Shown piece after piece: positions 1 to 4,292 of a stretch of 6,408 nucleotides of DNA. Under the pieces are notes generated by a model that saw nothing but the letters and a program-made list of their open reading frames with translations, had not been told where the DNA came from and did not search any database. The position numbers and the translations under genes were made by a program. Source of the DNA: JBECKQ01 sp040235375 (GTDB taxonomy: Bacteria; Planctomycetota; Phycisphaerae; UBA1845); NCBI GenBank assembly GCA_040235375.1, contig JBECKQ010000310.1:1-6408 (forward strand). The letters are read 5' to 3'. How positions within the stretch are numbered: the stretch's first letter is position 1; each line of letters starts with the position of its first letter.

Positions 1-119
1 CAGACAACTTCGTCGACACGTATCGTTTCCGCGGCAATCGTCTCGAGAAATCCGGCACGTACTTCAATCTCGACGAGGGCATGATCCAGTGGGATGAACG
101 CCTCCGGCGCAGCCGGTAG
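1..119 (+). CDS. C-terminal fragment of an unrecognised protein (5' end outside window)
   Basis: An open frame enters from the left edge (first complete codon at base 3) and ends at TAG 117-119, giving 38 residues that begin DNFVDTYRF and end with a basic Arg-rich tail (ERLRRSR). The piece is rich in charged and aromatic residues and has no membrane segment or recognisable motif. The normal-looking composition and codon use make it a plausible gene end rather than chance. It lies on the same strand as the response regulator but about 200 bases away, so co-transcription is uncertain. I do not recognise the family and assign no function. Confidence 0.45.
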   Translation, partial: DNFVDTYRFRGNRLEKSGTYFNLDEGMIQWDERLRRSR

Positions 120-306
120 CGGGCGCAACAGGTCGACATGGGCGTCTGCCCTGGGGGAAATACGGACGGTGCAAACAGCGCATCCCTGAGCGCAGTCGTA
201 CGGGGCACCCGGTTTTTCTAACAGCGTCGGCGTGGTCTACTTGTACCGTGACCGAGAGATGCTTGGCCGCAGAGGCGCGGGTCTTATCGGTCGTATCCAT
301 GTGATC

Positions 307-311
307 AGGAG
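307..311 (+). promoter_or_regulatory. Ribosome binding site for the response regulator
   Basis: AGGAG lies 9 bases before the GTG at 321. It decides the start, because the only nearby ATG (299-301) is followed at once by a TGA stop. Confidence 0.65.
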
Positions 312-320
312 CGCGAGCCC

Positions 321-776
321 GTGGAATCGCCTAACAGCGCAGTCGCCGGCCGGCGCCGTCAATGGCCCGGCGCCGTCCTGGTGATCGACGACGAGTCCCT
401 GATTCGCGAGTCGACGGTGGCGCTCCTGCGCCACGTCGGCGCTGATTGTCTCGCGGTGGCCACTGCCGATGAAGCGCTGGCGCTGCTTGAGACGGAAGAC
501 CGGATCAAGTTCGTCATCCACGACTACTATCTGCCCGAGACCGACCCGGCCGTCTCGATCGAACGCATACGCGCCACGCGCCACGACGTGACCCTCATCG
601 GCACGAGCGGCACGTGCAATCGGGATGAATTCGCCGCGATGGGTGTGCATCGCTTCCTTCCCAAGCCCTGGCGGCTTGGCGAGCTCCTCCGTCAACTATC
701 CGATGCCGAGGAAGACGCTCCGATTGCGGAGCGCCCGGGCAGAAGAGCAATGGCGATAAGTGGCATTTGCCCATAG
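321..776 (+). CDS. Single-domain response regulator (receiver domain)
   Basis: The 151-residue protein is almost entirely a CheY-like receiver domain (about residues 18-126), a cytoplasmic phospho-acceptor in two-component signalling. Visible hallmarks are the acidic pair D23-D24 after the first strand (VLVIDDE), the phospho-acceptor D68 in HDYYLP, the switch Thr/Ser at T95/S96 (IGTSG), the aromatic F112, and K115 in the LPKPW motif. The Gly that usually follows the acceptor loop is missing (LPETDPAV), which is a mild departure from the family. About 17 residues precede the domain and about 25 mostly polar residues follow it. No DNA-binding or enzymatic output domain is present, so it probably acts by protein contact or as a phospho-relay. 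No histidine kinase is in the window, so the partner is unknown. The GTG start is supported by AGGAG 9 bases upstream. Confidence 0.88.
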   Translation: MESPNSAVAGRRRQWPGAVLVIDDESLIRESTVALLRHVGADCLAVATADEALALLETEDRIKFVIHDYYLPETDPAVSIERIRATRHDVTLIGTSGTCNRDEFAAMGVHRFLPKPWRLGELLRQLSDAEEDAPIAERPGRRAMAISGICP

Positions 777-884
777 GGATCGAGGAGAGCTGTAGCGCGG
801 CGACGCGACCTGCGGGGCTGGCGACATGCCGGCGCCGGGTCCGCCGTCACAAACCGGCTCGGCTGGCGAGCGGGTAACCTCGTC

Positions 885-890
885 GAGGTG
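885..890 (+). promoter_or_regulatory. Ribosome binding site deciding the start of the small membrane protein
   Basis: GAGGTG is a six-base perfect match to the anti-Shine-Dalgarno complement and lies 6 bases before GTG 897. The earlier in-frame GTG at 888 is part of this site and is therefore unlikely to be the start. Confidence 0.5.
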
Positions 891-896
891 TTCCTG

Positions 897-1127
897 GTGA
901 CCATACGCCCTGCTGATTTACCGCCTTCCGACAAGAGCGCACCGGACGATCCTCCCGCGAGCGACATGGATCGTGCCGGCCGCGAAGGCGGCGAAGCCCT
1001 GTACGCCAAAAGGAAGCACTGTGGAACGCTTAAGGAGCTGTTGACGATCATCGGGCTTGCGCTGCTGCTCGCGGGCCTGCCCCTGCTCGGTCTCCTGGCC
1101 TGGGACTCGATGCGGTCCGCCCCGTAG
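897..1127 (+). CDS. Small single-pass membrane protein, function unknown
   Basis: The predicted protein has 76 residues and starts at GTG 897, chosen for the GAGGTG site 6 bases upstream. An ATG at 966 would give 53 residues but has no good ribosome site. The first ~45 residues are hydrophilic, Pro/Asp-rich and then basic (YAKRKHC). Residues about 48-69 form one strong hydrophobic helix (LLTIIGLALLLAGLPLLGLL), followed by a short polar tail of about 8 residues. This is the layout of a C-terminally anchored inner-membrane protein with its N-terminal part in the cytoplasm. It lies 120 bases after the response regulator on the same strand and converges with the HPF-sigma gene, ending 20 bases before that gene's stop. 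I do not recognise a family. Its reality rests on the ribosome site, the clean membrane helix and the tight fit to the neighbouring gene. Confidence 0.55.
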   Translation: MTIRPADLPPSDKSAPDDPPASDMDRAGREGGEALYAKRKHCGTLKELLTIIGLALLLAGLPLLGLLAWDSMRSAP

Positions 1128-1130
1128 CCA

Positions 1131-1146
1131 CCAGCGTCGCGCCTGG
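1131..1146. terminator. Possible shared hairpin between convergent genes
   Basis: The 20-base gap between the two convergent stop codons contains an imperfect hairpin: CCAG pairs with CTGG, then CG with CG across a one-base bulge, with loop TCG. There is no T-run on either strand, so this is not a classical intrinsic terminator. The position alone suggests it could limit read-through in both directions. Confidence 0.25.
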
Positions 1147-1147
1147 C

Positions 1148-1867
1148 TCATTCCGGGTGCGTCGAGCGCGCGAAGCTGATGTTCAGCATCTCCTCGTCCG
1201 GGTTGCGAATCATCTGCTTGATCGAGGGGTCGATCAGGTTCTCGAGCCATTCACCCAGCGTCAGCACGTTCGGGCGATCGCCGTAGCGCTCGAACGCGTT
1301 GAGAAACACTTCTTCGATGAGATCGTCGATCTGCAGATCATGTCCGATCTTCGCTTCGATTCGCGGGTAGCGCTGCACCCAACGCCCGATCCGCCGGCGA
1401 AGCGGCTCGTCGTACGCGAACGTGGCGGTGCGGAAAGCCGCGTAGTCGCGCGCTTCCACGGCCGCGTCGATCTTGTCGGCGTCGGGCGGGCGCGTGGGCA
1501 GAACCTCATGGGCCGTGCCCTTTCCTACCTTCGCGTGCTCGGCGCTTCTCTCCAACTCGGCTTTGTAGGCGTCGACCTTGTGCACGAGTTTTCGCGCGCA
1601 GCGCGAGAACGCGGGCACGGCGTGGTCTTCCCGCTCGCCGGTGAAGAGCGTCCGCCCGGGCAGCAGGAGGCTGGTCTTGACGTGAAAGTCGCCGCCCCGC
1701 CCGTGACGAATGATGGTGATGTAGAGGTCGACAACAGGGAAGTCGCGACAGACAGCGCGGAGCGGCTCCAGGTCGGCGTCCATCCGTTCGAGTTCGTCGC
1801 CGGATAGCCGGCAGTGCTGCGTGTCAATCTCGATGTGCAAACTACGTTTCTCGGTGGGGGGCGCCAT
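1148..1867 (-). CDS. HPF/RaiA-family ribosome-associated protein fused to a sigma70 region-2-like domain
   Basis: The protein has 239 residues. Residues about 9-107 resemble the HPF/RaiA ribosome hibernation fold: a first strand (LHIEID), a helix, the central strands LYITIIRH and GDFHVKTSLLLPGRTLF, and a basic C-terminal helix (CARKLVHKVDAYKAEL). Known members bind the 30S decoding region and silence ribosomes under stress. After a linker (about 108-130), residues about 131-239 are helical, and DLIEEVFLNAFERY (182-195) closely matches sigma70/ECF region 2.2, which contacts RNA polymerase. EWLENLIDPSIKQMI (206-220) sits where regions 2.3-2.4 would be but is degenerate, and there is no region 4. 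It is therefore unlikely to be a complete sigma factor. ATG 1867 is the first start codon after the dismutase stop, with GAGG 12 bases upstream. The gene begins 51 bases after the dismutase gene on the same strand, probably in one operon. The HPF call is firm and the sigma-like call is moderate. Confidence 0.82.
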   Translation of the reverse strand: MAPPTEKRSLHIEIDTQHCRLSGDELERMDADLEPLRAVCRDFPVVDLYITIIRHGRGGDFHVKTSLLLPGRTLFTGEREDHAVPAFSRCARKLVHKVDAYKAELERSAEHAKVGKGTAHEVLPTRPPDADKIDAAVEARDYAAFRTATFAYDEPLRRRIGRWVQRYPRIEAKIGHDLQIDDLIEEVFLNAFERYGDRPNVLTLGEWLENLIDPSIKQMIRNPDEEMLNISFARSTHPE

Positions 1868-1918
1868 GAGCAGCTCGATCCTCGCAAACGAGCGCGGCCG
1901 GCAGAAACCGCAGCACCG

Positions 1919-2530
1919 CTACTTGGCCTTGGAGTACCGATCGGCGACGGCGTCCCAGTTGACCGTGTTCCACCAGGCGGCGATGTAGTCCGCGCGGCGG
2001 TTCTGATACTTCAGGTAGTATGCGTGCTCCCACACGTCGAGGCCGAAGATGGGCTTGTAGCCGTCCATGATCGGCGAGTTCTGGTTCGGCGTGCTGAAGA
2101 TTTCGAGCTTGCCGTTCCTGCCACGCGTCAGCCAGGCCCAGCCGGAGCCGAATCGGGTGGCTGCCGCGTCGGTGAACGTCTTCTTGAACGTGTCGAAAGA
2201 ACCGAAGACGGACTTGATTTCGTCGGCCAAGGCGCCTTTCGGCTGCCCGCCTTTTCCCGGCCCCATGATCTGCCAGAACATCGAGTGATTCGCATGCCCG
2301 CCGCCGTTGTTGATTACCTTCTGGCGGATGCTGTCGGGAGCGTTGCCGACTTCGCCGAGCAGCGCTTCGATGGACTTGGCGGCGAGGTCGGGATGGCCCT
2401 CGAGTGCGTCGTTGAGTTTGCTGACGTAACCGGCGTGGTGCTTCGTATAGTGGATCTCCATGGTACGCGCGTCGATGTAGGGCTCGAGCGCGTCGTACGG
2501 GTAGGGCATCTCGGGAACAGTGTGGGCCAT
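1919..2530 (-). CDS. sodA: Superoxide dismutase, Mn/Fe family (likely Mn-type)
   Basis: This 203-residue enzyme has the family's usual length and converts superoxide to oxygen and hydrogen peroxide. The N-terminal helical-hairpin domain carries MEIHYTKHHAGYV, and the C-terminal alpha/beta domain carries DVWEHAYYL. The four metal ligands are H27, H82 (NHSMFW), D165 and H169. The active-site Gln is supplied by the C-terminal domain (Q150 in TPNQNSP), with Gly at 76-78 in GGGHANHSMFW. This is the pattern of Mn enzymes, but metal choice cannot be settled from sequence and a cambialistic or Fe enzyme remains possible. There is no signal peptide, so it is cytoplasmic. The start is ATG 2530, 8 bases after AAGGA. 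An upstream in-frame ATG at 2554 would add eight residues (MDRERNPI) that overlap that ribosome site and fall outside the family's normal N-terminus (PYPYDALEPYI). It is the first gene of a likely pair with the HPF-sigma gene. The symbol follows the Mn-type reading. Confidence 0.95.
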   Translation of the reverse strand: MAHTVPEMPYPYDALEPYIDARTMEIHYTKHHAGYVSKLNDALEGHPDLAAKSIEALLGEVGNAPDSIRQKVINNGGGHANHSMFWQIMGPGKGGQPKGALADEIKSVFGSFDTFKKTFTDAAATRFGSGWAWLTRGRNGKLEIFSTPNQNSPIMDGYKPIFGLDVWEHAYYLKYQNRRADYIAAWWNTVNWDAVADRYSKAK

Positions 2531-2538
2531 GATTGGGT

Positions 2539-2543
2539 TCCTT
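2539..2543 (-). promoter_or_regulatory. Ribosome binding site fixing the superoxide dismutase start
   Basis: On the minus strand, AAGGA lies 8 bases before ATG 2530. This supports the shorter protein over the ATG at 2554. Confidence 0.7.
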
Positions 2544-2723
2544 TCTCTATCCAACCTGACTTTATCTGCGCGCTTCGGCGCTCACAGCCAGATTATGGAT
2601 GCGCAGCCTGAAATCCGCCTGAATTCGACCTTAAGCGATTGTTAGGCGACCGGATGCCGCCGCCGGACCGATGGCATCGTCCAGCGCGGTGTGGCGCGAT
2701 TGTGCCCGGTCGCCGAAGCCCGC

Positions 2724-2752
2724 TTGCCGATCCACTCGCGGGCCCGGATAAT
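2724..2752 (+). promoter_or_regulatory. Sigma70-like promoter for tRNA-Leu
   Basis: TTGCCG (2724-2729, four of six matches to the -35 consensus) and GATAAT (2747-2752, five of six matches to the -10) are separated by exactly 17 bases. Transcription would begin near 2759, only a few bases before the mature tRNA at 2763, leaving a very short leader for RNase P. Both hexamers stand out in this GC-rich context. Confidence 0.5.
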
Positions 2753-2762
2753 GTCGCCGGCC

Positions 2763-2844
2763 GCGCGAGTGGCGGAATTGGCAGACGCGCAGGACTTAGG
2801 ATCCTGTGGGGAAACCCGTCCCGGTTCGAATCCGGGCTCGCGCA
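2763..2844 (+). tRNA. tRNA-Leu (anticodon UAG)
   Basis: The gene is 82 bases long without an encoded CCA. The acceptor stem GCGCGAG (2763-2769) pairs with CTCGCGC (2837-2843), with discriminator A2844. The D-arm region is GTGGCGGAATTGGCAGACGC. The anticodon stem CAGGA/TCCTG (2790-2794/2802-2806) closes loop CTTAGGA, giving anticodon TAG at 2797-2799, which reads CUA and other CUN codons. A long variable arm (GGG, loop, CCC) confirms a class II tRNA. The T arm is CCCGG, TTCGAAT, CCGGG. The base after the discriminator is A and no CCA follows, so the end must be added by nucleotidyltransferase. Confidence 0.97.
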
Positions 2845-3303
2845 ATTCCTTGAACTGCAACGACTTGGGTCATCCTGCCCGGTTCCGAGGTCCGCCGGCT
2901 TAGCGTCCCATGGGCTGTCGCGCGACGAATCACGCAATGCAACGACTTCCGTCAAGCGGATAGCGCTTCACTCAATGCGACGTTCTTGCCGACCGGCGCC
3001 GCCGTCCGCTCACGACCCCCGGCGCTCCCCCCTCAGTGATTCGCCGAATCTGCGGCGGCGAGAATTGCAGCGCGGTACGCGGGTGGCGCTGCCGCCGCGA
3101 TTTGCCGCTACTCGGCGCCGGATCGAGCGGGAAAACCCGTGATGCGACACCGGTGGACGGGCCCACGGATCGCAACCGACGTGCCCTCTCGCAGATCCGG
3201 CGTTCGCATCGGGCGGGTTGTCAGCCAGTGCTCGCCGGTTGTCGCGAGCTCGCTGCCGTCGTCTCAGTATGCTTTCCGCCGGGCTGCTCGAAGAGCCCGC
3301 CGG
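2845..3303. other. Gene-poor stretch between tRNA-Leu and the cupin gene
   Basis: No convincing gene is seen in these 459 bases. Open frames exist on both strands, as expected at high GC, but their translations are Arg/Pro/Ser-rich without domains, hydrophobic pattern or ribosome sites. The only structures noted are a short CGGG-AAAA-CCCG hairpin at 3128-3139 and the hairpin at 3280-3299 listed separately. No direct copy of the tRNA 3' end is visible here, so there is no sign of an integrated element. Confidence 0.5.
3280..3299 (-). terminator. Possible hairpin terminator after the cupin gene
   Basis: Four bases beyond the cupin stop codon on the minus strand, CGGGCT and AGCCCG form a 6-base stem around an 8-base loop (CTTCGAGC as read on that strand). 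No T-run follows, so it would be a weak or Rho-assisted terminator at best. The support is its position and its GC-rich stem. Confidence 0.3.
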
Positions 3304-3783
3304 CTACCCTTGAGATGGCTCAGACGCCGGCGTCAGGCCGTGGCGACACATGATCTCGGCCATCTTCGCTCGGTCCGGCGGACCGCTGGCCGCGTTGATC
3401 ACATCGGCGCACTCGCGGAAAAAGGGGGGGCCTATTACGGCTGGCGTAATCACGCAGAGCGCTTTCGCAACCTGGCTTCCGTTGTTATCGAATCGGTGCA
3501 CGGCGCCGCGCGGAATGCATAACGCCTGCCCCGGTCCAACGTCGATCTGTTTCCCGTCGACGGTCCAGGTCAAGTCTCCTTCAATACCGTAGATCGTCTC
3601 TTCGTAATGGTCGTGGCTATGCGTCGCAGCGACCAGGCGCTGCGCGCCGGGGACCGTGACCTCAAATGCCGCGACGCTACCACTCGAATTCTCTCCAGTG
3701 ACCAGGAAACGCACGGTAAGTGGTCCGAGACGGATGGTCTCGTCGGAAGGGTTGACGTGGAGAATGGTGGGCTGCCGTGTCAC
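3304..3783 (-). CDS. Single-domain cupin protein
   Basis: This is a 159-residue protein with one conserved beta-barrel cupin domain (about residues 20-115), probably cytoplasmic and metal-binding. Cupin motif 1 is HSHDHYEETIYGIEG: H55, H57 and E62 fit the H-x-H-x4-E-x6-G pattern ending at G69. Motif 2 is GQALCIPRGAVHRFDN, supplying H96. Together H55, H57, E62 and H96 form the usual 3-His-1-Glu metal site. After the barrel comes a helical tail (PPFFRECADVINAASG, then DRAKMAEIMCRHGL), a C-terminal extension I associate with a quercetinase-like cupin subfamily, though the substrate cannot be told. The start is GTG 3783, 7 bases after GAGAGG. The longer GTG start at 3816 has no ribosome site. A TATACT hexamer at 3872-3877 on the minus strand could be a -10 box but lacks a good -35. 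The gene stands alone between two gene-poor stretches. Confidence 0.88.
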   Translation of the reverse strand: MTRQPTILHVNPSDETIRLGPLTVRFLVTGENSSGSVAAFEVTVPGAQRLVAATHSHDHYEETIYGIEGDLTWTVDGKQIDVGPGQALCIPRGAVHRFDNNGSQVAKALCVITPAVIGPPFFRECADVINAASGPPDRAKMAEIMCRHGLTPASEPSQG

Positions 3784-3790
3784 GTCTGTG

Positions 3791-3796
3791 CCTCTC
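3791..3796 (-). promoter_or_regulatory. Ribosome binding site fixing the cupin start
   Basis: GAGAGG on the minus strand lies 7 bases before GTG 3783. It falls inside the longer frame that would begin at GTG 3816, which has no such site. Confidence 0.55.
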
Positions 3797-4122
3797 GTAG
3801 TGGTCAGAGCTTTCACGGATACGCGTGCTCAGCTACCCGCCGGGTGTCGATGCACCGCTGGAGTATAGTCGCGCGGATCAAGCAGCGCTATTCCAGTATG
3901 TCGCTACGCCGGCCGTTGGTTCTGCGGAACAGCGGAAGAAGTAACGCGCGGGGGATGTTCGGCCGCGGGCACGCGTGCCGAAGCTCGTCCCGTCTCGGGA
4001 TGAGCAGGATGTCATGGCACTGCACGAATTACCCGCCGAGTCACGAAGCTGTAATCATCGGACGTACGACGATTCTGGCTGCACATCATCTCAATCGGCG
4101 TGCCGGCAATACTTCCTCCCTC

Positions 4123-4186
4123 GTGCGAAAAACGCGAACCGTGCGAGGCGGTGCGACGATCCGCGAAACTTGCGAAGAGTGCGAAT
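4123..4186. repeat. Seven GCGA motifs at 9-10 base spacing
   Basis: GCGA occurs at 4125, 4134, 4143, 4153, 4163, 4172 and 4181, so the steps are 9, 9, 10, 10, 9 and 9. Four copies are preceded by GT (GTGCGA) and most are followed by A. An eighth GTGCGA occurs at 4219-4224, 40 bases after the last. The motif core is conserved while the intervening bases vary, unlike a slippage microsatellite. Confidence 0.5.
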
Positions 4187-4266
4187 CGGCGCTGAGTTGC
4201 GGGGAGTGACGGACTCCCGTGCGAGTCGGAATCCAAACTGGCCTCGCTTCCCAAGCTTGTTACAGG

Positions 4267-4292
4267 CCCGTGCACGGGAGCACGGGGTGCTC
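4267..4292 (-). terminator. Possible hairpins at the end of the secreted repeat protein gene
   Basis: Overlapping inverted repeats sit at the stop codon (TGA, 4293-4291). GAGCAC and GTGCTC form a 6-base stem with a 3-base loop (4278-4292). Alternatively CCCGTG (4267-4272) pairs with CACGGG (4281-4286) across an 8-base loop, or with the adjacent CACGGG (4273-4278) as a perfect palindrome. No T-run follows on the minus strand, so intrinsic termination is not assured. Confidence 0.3.

Larger units (their letters stand above)
3784..4290. other. Gene-poor stretch with palindromes and a GCGA array
   Basis: These 507 bases lie between the cupin start and the stop of the secreted repeat protein. The cupin 5' leader occupies the left end. 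I see no credible gene: the open frames are Arg/Ser/Cys-rich with no domain or ribosome site. Structures seen are an interrupted palindrome ACCCG-C-CGGGT at 3835-3845, a perfect 12-base palindrome GGCACGCGTGCC at 3968-3979, a TCCCG-TCT-CGGGA hairpin at 3988-4000, the GCGA array at 4123-4186, and the hairpins next to 4290. The palindrome at 3835-3845 lies between the candidate -10 and the cupin start, so it could be an operator. Confidence 0.5.

Noticed and set aside
64..300. Minus-strand 78-codon frame upstream of the response regulator
   Set aside because: It is Arg/Pro/Cys-rich with no domain and overlaps the end of the plus-strand gene at 1-119. A divergent small gene cannot be excluded but nothing supports it.
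2569..2582. GCGC-TTCG-GCGC hairpin in the dismutase leader
   Set aside because: The stem is only 4 bases, and the stable UUCG loop is on the strand opposite to the leader transcript. It is too weak to call.
1814..2611. Plus-strand 265-codon open frame
   Set aside because: It is antisense to superoxide dismutase and the start of the HPF gene, both of which have unmistakable family motifs. It is a high-GC shadow.
2639..3142. Plus-strand frames across the tRNA that translate to phrases such as GGIGRRAGLRI and VAELADAQDLGS, and the minus-strand frame with GFEPGRVSPQDPK
   Set aside because: These are well-known spurious peptides produced by translating tRNA-Leu genes; the RNA gene explains the conservation.
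2763..3303. Possible integration site at the tRNA 3' end
   Set aside because: No second copy of the tRNA 3' segment, integrase or mobile gene is visible in the window.
3607..4209. Plus-strand 200-codon frame over the cupin leader and gene-poor stretch
   Set aside because: Half of it is antisense to the cupin and the rest has random-looking Arg/Ser/Cys-rich composition with no ribosome site.
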